Made by a program: the position numbers and the translations under genes
Shown here: positions 1 through 10,848 of the stretch, one piece after another
How the letters are laid out: every line of letters starts with the position of its first letter
How positions within the stretch are numbered: the first letter of the stretch is position 1
Assembly: GCA_961205875.1 (NCBI GenBank)
Contig: OY540813.1
Location: 958,501-1,022,500 of the forward strand
DNA length: 64,000 nucleotides
DNA from: Sialis fuliginosa
Taxonomy: Eukaryota > Arthropoda > Insecta > Megaloptera > Sialidae
Direction of reading: 5' to 3'
Notes under the pieces: model-generated
The model's input: only the letters and a program-made list of their open reading frames with translations
Told to the model about the DNA's origin: nothing
Databases searched by the model: none

Positions 1-348
1 TGCGATGCTAAATCGCCAGTGTGCAAGGAGTCTCTAAACTCTATTTTTAGGAACACAAATTTAAAAACAATTGGCAGATCTAAGGAAAAGAGCAATACTG
101 CGTGAAAACGAAAACATAAAAAGGTCTGAACTTTTATTCGTGAAATAAATCAACAACCAACTCGCGGCACACCTCTATATTTATGTAATGAAAAAATAAA
201 CAATTGTTTTGGAACCGCTGTCTTCTTTTACTTTATATTATTATGTCAAGCGGTGAGTTACCTAGTTTACCTACCAATACATAACCTAACTATATATACA
301 ACAACATACATATTACTGCGTTTACTCAATATTAACAGTGTTAGTTAC
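1..348 (-). other. Intron of the partial zinc-finger gene
   Basis: Minus-strand intron 1 of the gene whose first exon is 349-450. Bases 179-348 are similar to the matching intron of the paralogue (2650-2775). Bases 1-178 show no coding sequence or repeat that I recognise. Confidence 0.5.
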
Positions 349-450
349 CTGGCATTCTTGTTTGTAATATATCGCAAATTCATCGTAAATTTCAACATCT
401 TGCAGATGATCGCTTTCTTCTTGTATATCTTCTTGTTTCACGTGAATCAT
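349..450 (-). CDS. First coding exon of a second C2H2 zinc-finger gene (partial, runs off left edge)
   Basis: On the minus strand an ATG at 450-448 opens 34 codons beginning MIHVKQEDIQEESD and ending YYKQECQ. A GTAACT splice donor follows at 348-343. The peptide matches the first exon of the neighbouring zinc-finger gene (2776-2877) at 27 of 34 residues, with the same length and splice phase. Similarity also continues into the flanking intron (about 179-349 against 2650-2775), so this is a duplicated gene and not a stray exon. The finger exon should lie just left of base 1, because the paralogue's intron is 370 bp and only 348 bp are visible here. HVKQE fits a SUMO-acceptor consensus (hydrophobic-K-x-E). 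It could be a pseudogene if the missing exon is broken. Confidence 0.7.
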
Positions 451-1151
451 TTTTGTGCACTTACAATATATAAATGATTTAAATAGAACTGCGACTATGG
501 ATTGTGTTATACAAACAATATTAGAACTATTACAAAGTATTTAACTCACAATCAGTAAATTACAGGGGAAACTAGTGTATCTAATTCACTAATGACTCGC
601 TAGTTACAAATGGTGGACATCTGCTACATACCAGTGGTTTTCAACCGTGACACAGTCGATTGAATGAGTCGAAAATAAATAAGTCGATTAGTATAAGAGG
701 CAGGGACGATTTCTGCAACGATCAGTACGATGGCTGAATTTACATTATTATGTTGTGTAATATTTCCCTGATATAAAATCTGTCAGTCTGTCTGCGCTAA
801 ATGGTTGCGTTTCAGAGATATAGCGCCTAAAATATGCCTTATGATTGCAAAAATGAATGGTCACATTTATATAAGTATGAGGTTTTTACAACTGAACCTA
901 CAATATGAGGAAATAATATTATTTACTTATGAATATATAAAAATTACATTTATTTAAATATAATGTAATGCAATCAATATACATTTACTAAAAAAAACAT
1001 AAAATTACATACAAAACAATTTGTCTTTTAATATAATAACGTTAAAAAAACACTGTGTTATGTATCCATATAAACGTATTAACCACATATAAACATACAA
1101 TCTATCTTACACATTTTTGACCAATCAGATGGTTTCCCCCTCTCCCGCTAC
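451..1151. other. Spacer between the two zinc-finger genes
   Basis: AT-rich DNA holding the presumed promoter of the partial gene (just above 450) and the 3' end of the complete one (below 1152). A CAGTGGTTTTCAACC string near 635 resembles the terminal repeat of hAT-type transposons, but no partner end was found. TTTATT at about 947-952 reads AATAAA on the minus strand, about 200 nt after the zinc-finger stop. Confidence 0.4.
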
Positions 1152-2877
1152 TTATTCGATTTTATAATGTTTTATTTTATGTGCATTTAAATATCTTTCT
1201 TGTTTACAACTATATTCACATCTGTCGCATTTAAAAGGTCGCTCATCAGAATGTGTTAATTTATGTTTATTCAAACATCCTTTTTCTCTACAACTATAAT
1301 CACATAGGTCGCATTTAAATGGGCGTTGATTAGAATGTCTTAATTTATGTCTACTCAAACTTCCCTTATATCTACACCTATATTCACATAGGTCACATTT
1401 AAAAGGCTGTTCATTAGAATGTGTTAATTTATGTTTAATCAAATTTCCTTTTTTTTTATAATTAAATTCACATTGGTCACATTTAAAAGGTCGTTTATTA
1501 GGATGTGTTAATTTGTGTCTATTCAAACTTCCTTTATCTATACAACTATATTTACATTGGTTGCATTTAAAAGGTCGTTGATTAGAATGTTTTAATTTAT
1601 GTATAACCAAAATTGATTTGTCTCTACAACTGTATTCACAATGTTCGCATTTAAAAGGGCGTTGATTAGAATGTATTAATTTATGTGATTTCAAATTTTT
1701 TTTAACTCTACAACTATAATCACATTGTTCACATTTAAAAGGTCGTTTATTAGAATGTCTTAGTTTATGATAATTTAAATTGGCTTTTTGTTTAAAACTT
1801 AATTCACATTGATCACATTTAAAAGGTCGCTCATTAGAATGTATTAATTTATGTCTATTCAAACTTCCTTTATATCTACAACTATATTCACAGCGGTCAC
1901 ATTTAAAAGGTCGTTCATTAGAATGTGTTAATTTATGTCTATTCAAACTTCCTTTTTCTATGTAACTATACTCACATTGGTTGCATTTAAAAGGTCGTTC
2001 ATTAGAATGTATTAATTTATGTTTATTCAAATGTCCTTTTCTTTTACAACTATATTCACATTGGTTGCATTTAAAAGGATGTTGATTAGAATTTTTCTTC
2101 AAATTCACGCTCTGGTTAGTTGTTTCATATTTGTAATCAGTTTTAATTTCATTGTTTGAATTTAAATATTCATCACTGTATTTTGTTTCTTCACTAATGT
2201 CTTCATTTTCTATTGGCTCATTTTTAATGTGGTACTCTGGCAGATATACTGCAACTGTTTCATATTTGTAATCAGATTTATTTTCATTGTTTGAATTTAA
2301 ATATTCATCACTGTATTTTATTTCTTCACTAATATCTTCATTTTCTTTTGGTTCATTTTTAATGTTGGTGTCTGGCAGTTTTTGTTCTTCAACTTGTAAG
2401 TCCCCCTGCAAAATGAAAATTAATAAATCGATATTAATAAAAACGAGCATTTTATGTTTTTACGTGAATAGTTTTTCAATACCTTTTTCTCGACAAAATA
2501 TAACTGTATGAATAAAAATAAAGCATTTATATAAAAACCTTTTCTTCTTTTTAGAAAATTAATTTTAAAATATCGAACTTTATATTCAAAAATAAATAAA
2601 GTAAAAAAACAGTCTTCTAGTTAGAAGCGTTTATTTTCCCGTGCATTTTTATTTATGTAATGAAAAAATAAACAATTGTTTTGGAACCGCTGTCTTCTTT
2701 TACTTTATATGTCAAGCGGTGAGATACCTAGGTTGCCTACCAATACATAACCTAACTATATACATATACACATACCTGGTGTTCTTGCTTGTAATATATT
2801 GCAAATTCATCGTAAACTTCAATATTTTGCGGAGTATCGCTTTCTTCTTGTATATTTTCTTGTTTCACGTGAATCAT
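1152..2877 (-). CDS. C2H2 zinc-finger protein, 11 tandem fingers (two exons)
   Basis: Exons: 2877-2776 (34 codons, MIHVKQENIQEESD start) and 2405-1152. Donor GTATGT and acceptor TTGCAG join in phase 0, giving about 451 aa. From about residue 140 to the end there are 11 fingers with an exact 28-residue repeat, each CxxC-12-HxxxH, the usual TGEKP linker being replaced by HSNE/HSNQ-RPFKC. This is probably a nuclear sequence-specific DNA-binding regulator; the target is unknown. Before the fingers an acidic segment is duplicated: two copies of about 44 residues, each with IKNEP, ISEE, YSDEYLNSNNE and DYKYET. IKNE and, in exon 1, VKQE fit the SUMO consensus. No KRAB, BTB or ZAD domain is visible. 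The start ATG is supported by conservation in the paralogous exon at 349-450. Confidence 0.85.
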
Positions 2878-3144
2878 TTTCGTACACTTTGAAGTCAAAT
2901 CTTACAATATATAAATTGTTTTAAATAAAACTACAACTCTGGATTACGATATCCAGTCAATAGTATAATTATTACCACATTATTACACCGTATCCCACAA
3001 ACAGTATAATACAATAGAAACCTGTGTAGTGTATTATTATATTAGTTAACAGATCACTCGCTATAGTCACCATATATGGTACACCTCTCCGCTCGATATA
3101 CCAACATGCCCGCTATATTTCTACGTGAAATTTAAATTCACTAA
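2878..3144. promoter_or_regulatory. Upstream region of the zinc-finger gene
   Basis: AT-rich DNA directly above the zinc-finger ATG, presumably the 5' UTR and promoter. The part next to the exon is similar to the matching region above 450. No specific motif is claimed. Confidence 0.3.
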
Positions 3145-3456
3145 TGTCCGGTATTATAAAGGAGCTAGCAAATTTGCTAGTTAGCAAGCACTTTCAACTG
3201 AGATATCAAACTTATATGACAGTTCTTTTGTAGTTTGTTGATGACTTTGACAAGTTTCGCGCACGCGTTGTAGTAAGTAAATACCAACGGTATTAAAACA
3301 GTGGTGATGTTATGAAAATTAATTTGTACGGTCGAAGATGCCAACTGTGTTACAATTAGTTGAAGTGTCACTGCTCTAAATTCCATAGATACTAGTACAT
3401 AATTAATACCCCATTTGAAAGTAATTGCTAGCTAGCAAATTTTGCTAGATCCTTAC
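3145..3456. mobile_element. MITE family A, copy 1 (ATGTCCGGTATTATAAAGG ends)
   Basis: Non-autonomous inverted-repeat element of about 310 bp. The left end reads ATGTCCGGTATTATAAAGG, followed by a GCTAGCAAATTTGCTAG palindrome. The right end (GCTAGCAAATTTTGCTAG, then ATCCTTA) is decayed. Close relatives lie at 26112-26448 and 29164-29481. The 69-codon frame inside is shared by the copies but is probably a by-product of the repeat. Another partial end (CCGGTATTATAAAG) sits near 3672. Confidence 0.7.
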
Positions 3457-4054
3457 CTCTCGCTGCCAATTTATCAAGCAGATATTGTATAAGTACCAGG
3501 GTTTTTTACTTTTTTATTAAGACTTTCTTCAATGTATTATTTTCAAAAATTAAGACAAAAGTTTCATGATTTTGAGGGCGCAAAATATAAACATTATAGG
3601 GTGATCTTAGAAAGGTCACCTTGATGGGTTTTCAGGTTAAACTTTTTTTCTTCAAATCTAAACCCATAATGCCCGGTATTATAAAGAATTCACACGCAAA
3701 TTTGCTTCCATCTAACACTATCTACTGGTGTTCTTTCTTATTGTTTCTTACCATTTAGGCGTCAATTTATCAAGAAGTGAAAATTTTTACGCAAAAAATA
3801 AATAAAACAAAAAAAAAGTCAGTAAAAGTAGCGACTTGCCCATATGTTTTCTCAGAAACCACGAGGAGACGATTTTCAGTTCCAATATGACATTTTTATT
3901 ACAGTCTTGTTATCATTTACAATACCTTTCAATAATTAAAAAACGGGTACATAAAAATTTATTGCCATTCACTACATTTCATTTCAAACCAGATATATAC
4001 AAACATAATTCATTTATTAATCCTTAAAACTAAAACAATTCAGTATAAAAATAA
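3457..4054. other. Spacer downstream of glucosidase II beta
   Basis: No coding sequence recognised. It holds a partial family A end near 3668 and the presumed 3' UTR of the minus-strand glucosidase gene. TTTATT at 4013-4018 is AATAAA on the minus strand, about 37 nt past the stop. Confidence 0.45.
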
Positions 4055-7000
4055 TTATAATTCATCGTGCGACTCTTGATTGGAATGACTTAAAGAATGT
4101 TCATTACAAGCAGCCGGCGTGCGAAAACGAACCTCGTACTCGCATCTGTTCGGTTCCGATACAGCCATGATCTGATTCTCTATGCCGCAAGTTACGTAGA
4201 CGTTTGTGCTTCTCTGCGGTCCGTTCCAACAAGTCGCGCCTTTCTCGTAGACCATCTTGCCGTACGGGTTTTCATCGGAGCCCGACCAGTTGCTCCATAT
4301 TCCGAGTCTCGTCTCGGCCCCCCCGTCTTTCGGTTGTTGGATGACTTTATCAAACGGACACAGTTTGTATAAGTACTCGCGATCTCTGTATTCGAAACAT
4401 TCGCCGTGTAATGATGCGTATTCTTCTTCCGGGCCGTAATCTTTGTTCAGGTGGTCTTCTATGTTGGATATTTCAGATTGGATGTCCCGGACGGCTCTTT
4501 CAGCGTTCGAGAACTCATTTCTCGCTTCTGTTGCTTGATCTATCAGTTTTTGTGTCTCTTCGTTATAAATTACTTGTTGGATTTCTTCTTCTTCTTTTTC
4601 GGTTTCGACGTGTTCGATTTCTTCATTGGGGTCCGGGTCTTCTGTATGTTCGTCTATAAGATCTCCAGGATGGTCTTCTTCGTTTTCTTCGGGTTGCTGT
4701 AATTTCAAATAGATATATCTGTAATTGGCGCCCACCTAACAGTCAAGTACCAAAGATTATATACACTATAGTCAACTCAATTTAAAATGACCCCTTTATT
4801 TCAAAATCGATTTATTAATTCCATAGATTACACACAAAAAACAATTCATTACAACATATCAATGCATAATATTCGTTTCATGAGAAAAGACCGGGCTTAG
4901 GAATGTAATCACATGTCACTATGCATATGAAGCTTCTTAAACGAAATGTTATATAGTTTGTTAAAATAAAAAATATTTTTGTTTGCCGCTCACTTTGTAC
5001 TAAAACTAAAGTTGACCGCTTAAGTTGTAGTGTTAGAGAAGCGACGTTCTGTCCGATAATGAACTGGACGATTGATTTACTCATTCCAGTGACGGCTCGT
5101 TGTACGTAAAAATAATTATTTGAATAATTAAAATTTATAATAAGTATAATTATTTTTGAACGTAGACTTTCGCGGTTATTTCATTGTATAAATATTTGAT
5201 TTAATTAATTTAATTTGATTTAATAGTGCAACGCGGTATAAAACCCAATAATCAAATGTTTATGTAAGTATAATTGGTTGCAGTATATTAAAAAACTTTA
5301 AAAAAATTAATTATACAAATTTCTATTACCAAATTTTGACTAACAAACACATGATTGCAAAAACAATCCCTCCCCCCACTCATTGATGTACGTTGAATGT
5401 TTTAACGTTATCAAATAAATGTACAATAATGAAATATTTAAAAATATATAACTGAATTTTATTGTTGCTGCAAAAGACAGCAATATATCATTATAGTCGA
5501 TTCAGTTGTTTTTTTGAAATCAAAGAAGTTAAGTTTGTTAAAATATTGGTTGAATGTTTTAACGTTATCAAATAAATGTACAATAATGAAATATTTTAAA
5601 ATATATAACTGAATTTTATTGTTGCTGCAAAAGACACCAATATATCATTATAGTCGATTCAGTTGTTTTTTTGAAATCAAAGAAGTTAAGTTTGTTAAAA
5701 TATTATTTTAAGAAATCAACAATATAGTTTTATATAATTATTGTAATGTATTTGCAGATCACACTTGACTCTAATGACTGTAATATATCTTTTCTTATGT
5801 GTAAAAATCTCAAGGTTTCTACGAGGGTTGACATTTAACTATTTATTCCTATTTGTAAGAAGTATAATATTTGACCCATTTATTAAAAAAAAAAACACTT
5901 GTACAAATCTGATGAATCTGATTAAATTTTCTTACAATACCATAATACATAATTATGTATATATTATTTCTTCATCATATAGGTAATATTCTATAATTAA
6001 AATATATTCTGTAAATATTTTTGTTGTTTGACTACGCCTATGGATTTGCGTCACGTTTGTTTTAACTTCCCCTCCCTCACCGGTCTTCTTACATGAAACG
6101 CATAATATATACGACAACTTAAATTTTTTTTTTGAAGCCGTTATAAATATGTCCACCTTAAAATTTGCAGGGGGGGATAGAGAATACTATAAGCAATATT
6201 TGTGATTTTTTTCAGATTTTAAAAACGTGACCCCATCTTCAAATTTCGAAAAAAATAGTTCAAAATTTTAAAACGGACAAAATGTCCAAAAGTTAAAATA
6301 CGCGTCATTTTCAAAATACAAAAAAGTTTGCAAAATGATGAATGAAACTTATATTCTTTGAGAAAGCTTAACAACATATGTAAATATTATGAAATTTAGG
6401 TTAGGTAGGATCTGTCAAACGTAAAACCCATAAAGAAGGTTAGGAATACAGATTTCTGTTATGATAGTCGATAAAACAGATCTTGCATACAAATGTCTCA
6501 CACCCATTTTTTCAAATTGAAATTAATAGTATAATTAATAAAATTTTCTGGATACAAAGTAGCCTATGTCTTTCTTCAGGATGCAAGGCATCTCCGTATC
6601 AAATATCATCAAAATCAGTTTAGCAGTGAAAATGTAACAGACACACTTAAGAATGTATATACTTACTTCTTCTTCTGCTTCTTCGATATGTTCCGAAGGT
6701 GGTTTGAATATTCCACTTTCAAGCATCAAAAATGGTTTCATTTTCGGCCATGCAGTGTTGATAAAATCTTCAAGATTTACCGCTGCATTATCAAGGAAAA
6801 ACATTGCTTCCTCCTCGGAAACTTCACCGTTTCTATCTTTATCAAACGTGTTTCTCGTTTGTATTTCTGATATCTGAATTAAACCATCCTGATTCGAATC
6901 TAACCGTTCAAACTGTTCTGTCGCTTCTTTTCTATCAGCTGCTTCTTCTTCTTCTTTCTTTTTCTGTTTAGCTTCGGCTTCAATCTGTCTGTATTGTTCT

Positions 7001-7605
7001 AAGGCGATATTTTCCAACTCCTCGATTTCTTTTTTGATTTTTTCTTTTTCTTCTTTAACCTTTTCAGCTTCTTCTTTATTTTTCTGCAACTCTTCTAACC
7101 TTTCTTTCTTTTCGTTTTTAATCAATTTCCCTACGTCACTCATTTCAGCCCTTTTAACACTTCCCGCTTTAACTAGTTCCGCTCGTCTCTGGGCTTCGAC
7201 CCTAGCTGATTTTCCTAACTCAAAACACACATCGATACACTTTGATGCTGAATTAGCATACTCATCCGATGAATCGCAACAGTCACAAATGCCATCGTTC
7301 ACTCTCGAAGAAGGTATGTTCTTGGACTGATAACCTGTATTGGTACAATGGAACACTCCATTCGGACATGCAGCTGTGCCTGGTTCATCGCTGCCGTCCG
7401 GACAATCACAATAATCGTCATTTATTTGCGTATAAGGTATTGTTAAACTACCATCTAAACAAACAAAGGTAGATCCTGCTTTATATAAGGGAGCTCTAGC
7501 TATTGAAACTCCTCTAGGCCTAGGCAGCTCTGTTGTATTTGTTTCCCATATTACACTAATTAAAAATAGAAATGATAATAATACTTTGTAGATTACGTCT
7601 ATCAT
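4055..7605 (-). CDS. PRKCSH: Glucosidase II subunit beta (PRKCSH homologue), two exons
   Basis: Exons 7605-6667 and 4696-4055; GTAAGT donor, ATTACAG acceptor, phase 0; 526 aa, close to the family's usual size of about 530. It is the regulatory subunit of the ER enzyme that trims glucose from N-glycans in the calnexin cycle, and it retains the catalytic alpha subunit in the ER. Visible in order: signal peptide (MIDVIYKVLLSFLFLISVI); a cysteine-rich LDLa-like pair at about 49-123 with DDYCDCPDGSDE and DGICDCCDSSDE; a charged coiled coil at about 145-230; two EF-hands (DSNQDGLIQISE, DKDRNGEVSEEE) at about 236-266; a Glu-rich linker; an MRH lectin domain at about 413-510 with GPQRS and EPNRCEY, the motifs around the sugar-binding Arg and Glu; and the ER retrieval signal HDEL as the last four residues. 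An in-frame ATG 15 codons upstream (7650) would add MWCILPASLFILAD; I prefer 7605 because it begins a normal signal peptide. Confidence 0.93.
4697..6666 (-). other. Intron of glucosidase II beta
   Basis: About 1.97 kb intron bounded by GTAAGT (6666-6661, minus) and CAG (4699-4697, minus). It is AT-rich and contains a two-copy 157-bp tandem duplication (see 5392-5705). No further coding exon is needed, because the flanking exons join in phase and give a full-length protein. Confidence 0.8.
5392..5705. repeat. Two-copy tandem duplication, 157-bp unit
   Basis: GTTGAATGTTTTAACGTT occurs at 5392 and again at 5549, and the following sequence is nearly identical, including TTATTGTTGCTGCAAAAGAC and ATATCATTATAGTCGATTC. 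Only a few substitutions separate the copies, so the duplication is fairly recent. It lies wholly inside the glucosidase intron. Confidence 0.9.
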
Positions 7606-7811
7606 TATATCTGCTAAAATAAATAAACTCGCCGGTAAAATACACCACACATATAAACCAACCTCCTACACGTCAGTGTAAAATGCAGTACAGCCAACTT
7701 ATATTACAAAAATCAACAAATATCCCTATTGAATGTCACGCTGACATATGAAAGGCATGAAGCCCGCGAAAAAAAAGAATACTCGTTTTTTACGTATTTT
7801 AATTTTGAAAA
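7606..7811. promoter_or_regulatory. Shared divergent promoter of glucosidase II beta and POLE4
   Basis: Only about 206 bp separate the two start codons, which face away from each other, so both promoters and 5' UTRs must fit here (161 bp if the upstream glucosidase ATG at 7650 is used). I see no TATA box well placed for either side. Confidence 0.5.
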
Positions 7812-8387
7812 ATGTCTGATACAGATAGCAATAGTTCAAATTCCGACGATGAACTAGATATCAGAAATGAAACGGAAGATCTATTTGATATTGAAGAAAT
7901 AATAACCGATTTTAACGAAGACAGTGAAATAACTGAAGACGTAGACATTTCAGAGAAAAATGATGAAGAAAATATCGACGTAAGTGATTTAGAAACTAGT
8001 AAACAACTTCAAGAAGAAGAAGAAATCGGTGAAGATCAGATATCAAAAGAAACTACACCCGAAGAAAAAACAGTTACCGAAAAACATGTCCGATTACCTA
8101 TAGCACGGATTAAACACATTATAAAACTAGACCCCGATGTGAATATCATCAGTCAAGATGCTGTTTTTGTGATAACAAAGGCGACAGTAAGAAATATTAA
8201 TTATTAATGTAATATTTTTATAATTTACTTATATACTTTTTTTTAGGAATTGTTTATCGAATCATTATCAAGGGAAGCTTACTCATTTACTACAAAAGGA
8301 AAGAAGAAAACAATGCAGCGTAAAGATGTGAATGCTGCTATTGAATCTATCGATGCCTTGTATTTTTTAGATGGATCTCTTGATTAA
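7812..8387 (+). CDS. POLE4: DNA polymerase epsilon subunit 4, histone-fold protein (two exons)
   Basis: Exons 7812-8186 and 8247-8387; donor GTAAGA, acceptor TTTTAG, phase 0; 171 aa. The first 90 residues are acidic and low-complexity. From residue 94 the chain is a CBF/NF-Y type histone fold beginning RLPIARIKHIIKLDPDV and continuing through ITKATELFIESLSREAY to KTMQRKDVNAAIESIDAL and a final FLDGSLD. These blocks match POLE4, which pairs with POLE3 as a small histone-fold dimer in the leading-strand polymerase epsilon holoenzyme and binds dsDNA/histones. AAA precedes the ATG, a favourable context. An AATAAA lies at 8417-8422, 30 nt past the stop. Related NF-YC/CHRAC proteins are possible alternatives, but the C-terminal ending favours POLE4. 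Confidence 0.88.
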
Positions 8388-9034
8388 AATTATAATTATT
8401 ATTATTTAAAATTGTAAATAAATGTGTTTTATTAATTAAAATAAGGAAGAAATAAAAACAAACTATTATACATTGTTCAGTGCTATACTTTATTTATTTT
8501 GTTGACATTTCATTGTATTACATCAATAGCATGCAAAATATTATGAGAGCAAATGTTTTAGTTTAGAATACATCAACAATACGTTATATTAAAAAAATAC
8601 TAAACGTACAGAGTAATATTATAAAATAAGCGCATAATGCTAATCGTTGGGGGGAATAGCCAATAGTCTAATTATAAGAATCGGCAAATAATACTACAGT
8701 ATCCTTCATCGCCGATTGTTTATGTGATACACGAGAGTTACTTTCAATGAAAATTTAAATTTTTTTCAGCTCTGCTGTTTTAGAGAAAATGTTCTGGTCC
8801 TTCGAGCAACCGAAAGTTGTGTTGTGTTCTTGATGAATTTCAGCAATGTTATTTCAATCTTTGATTGGGAAAGTTTATGGATTTATAACAAACCATCTGG
8901 TCCATTATCAAGGTTATTAAACTATAAACTATAGCTTAATAACCTTGGTCCATTATAAGAAACTTATAAAAAACGGCCATCTTTATTCAAACGTCAAAAA
9001 TTTATAATAAATGCTTAATATTAAAATTACAATA
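8388..9034. other. Convergent intergenic spacer with a perfect hairpin
   Basis: No gene seen. After the POLE4 polyadenylation signal the DNA is AT-rich. At 8909-8947 a perfect 12-bp inverted repeat (CAAGGTTATTAA and TTAATAACCTTG, 15-base loop) is itself flanked by direct repeats of GTCCATTAT. Confidence 0.5.
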
Positions 9035-9502
9035 GAGTAATCCGTAAATTTTTGACATACATTTTTTATTACTTAATTGCAAAGAAAAGGGACATGAATA
9101 ATTAAAGGGTTTGTGACGTCACATCGTATTCTCGACTATATAGAATAACCTTACTTTTAATTTTTTCTTTAGTTTCTTTCTGGCACAGTTATAAATCTTT
9201 TTCCAGGAGTTTTAAGTTGAATTATTACAACAAGGTACGAAACAATATTTATAACTTACTATTTTTCATGCGTTTTCTATGTTTATCGTTGACACTTGTA
9301 TATTTAAGCATTGATTGACATTTCAATTCTGGATTATGACGTCACGCAATTGGGAGCGTTTGAAAAGTATACCTTTTTTTAAATTTGATATTTTGGGGTC
9401 GGGATAAACTTTTGGAGTATGGAAAAATGTTCTACAATGTTTTTTGATCTATAGATTACATTAAACAGGTTTTTGAAGTTTTCATTTTTGAACGGATTAC
9501 TC
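9035..9502. mobile_element. TA-flanked MITE (family U), intact copy
   Basis: Ends GAGTAATCCGT and ACGGATTACTC are inverted repeats with TA on each outer side (9033-9034, 9503-9504), giving a 468-bp element like Tc1/mariner-derived MITEs. An interrupted relative covers 13255-15330. Shared internal blocks include TTTCTGGCACAGTTATAAATC-like and GGGAGCGTTTGAAAAGTA strings. Confidence 0.7.
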
Positions 9503-10848
9503 TATTATTTGTAAGATCTTGTTTTTTTTCCTTGAAAAAGTAACCCTCGTATAATTTGTAAAAGATGACTGTACTTGCATAATGAAAGTCCGTGCTTTTT
9601 CAATAATTATAGATCGAAGAATTTTATTATTAACGACATAAAACAACAATTTTGCGTTACATTGATTACAAATATTCTTTTATCTATAAATATAAATTTG
9701 TTTCCTACATTTTTTTTGATGATTTTTTTTGATGTATTTTTCCGATAGTGCCAATATTTTTTTTAAGACGAAATCGTCAAATTTTGATATTTTCGGTGCT
9801 GTAGCTTATATTTAATTAATATATTGCCTATGATTTAGAAAATGCCTACATATTTCATGCTAATCAGTGGTTTCAAAACAGTTCTGGAACCACTGGTTTA
9901 GAAGTATTGTGATTTTATTCGATATAAATATATGCGCCATTTGAAAACTTGACAGATACTTTGATAACTTAATATGTATATATTTTGTATTAATAGAATT
10001 ACACACAGCCTATTTCTGAACATTACAGTTTTAGCAATTAATACAATTATATCAAAATTACAGAAAAATATGCGTCTATTAAAACCAAACTTCGCCCTTT
10101 ACCTTTCGGAACTCGGTTTGCAGCAAATTAAGTCCTCGGTCCCGGTTTTAAATTTTTAAAATAAAAAGGTCTTTAATTTTGTAAAATATTTTTTTTATAG
10201 TGGGGGCCTTTCGGTCACTTGCTGCCGAGGCCCCAGAGTCTCTAGTTACGGCCCTGATTAAGTAAATAACAACTGCTTGGAATTTTTTCAGTTTAAAAAT
10301 TACAGGGGGGGGGGCTCTGATAACGACTTTGAAAGCAAGTATCTCGTGACTGAAGGGTTAAAATCAAAAGGTCTTAAATCATTTTTTGTTGCATTTTAGG
10401 AGACCTATCTAAAGATACCCCACTCAATGGGGTAAGTGAAAAAAAAATTATGGGAGGGGGGCCCAAAAAATTAAATCATTTTTGTTTTTGGGTCATCAAT
10501 ATACGTCTGTATACCAAATTTTATCTTAATAGGTGTATAAATGAACGAATGGGAGGTCTGTGATATACAGACAGACGGATAGACCGAAATAAAAGACAGT
10601 CGTTTGCTTTTAATGGACGCATTTAATAGCCGACGTGTTATTAAAACCTAATAAAATTTTTAAAACTATTGTTCATTTCGATTTAACTATTAATTATTGC
10701 ATGACTTAATTTTTATAATTTGAAATATATTATTTCTGTCGAACAGTATAAAAAAATACAAGTTGATTTCGTGGAAAAGTATGTAAAAATATCCTAGAGC
10801 GTTTTTAAAGAGAAACTAAAAAGCACACATATTCTATTTGCCATTGTT
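9503..10848. other. Spacer with degenerate repeat fragments
   Basis: No coding sequence. Seen here: a hAT-like small inverted repeat near 9865-9895 (CAGTGGTT and AACCACTG); a block at about 10200-10260 with GGCCCCAGAGTC and TTACGGCCCTGA resembling a transposon end; a 10-base G run at 10305-10314; and a retroelement-like tail with CAGACAGACGGATAGACC near 10570. Confidence 0.4.

Noticed and set aside
4097-4702. Plus-strand frames opposite the glucosidase C-terminal exon
   Set aside because: They are antisense shadows of a clearly conserved minus-strand exon.
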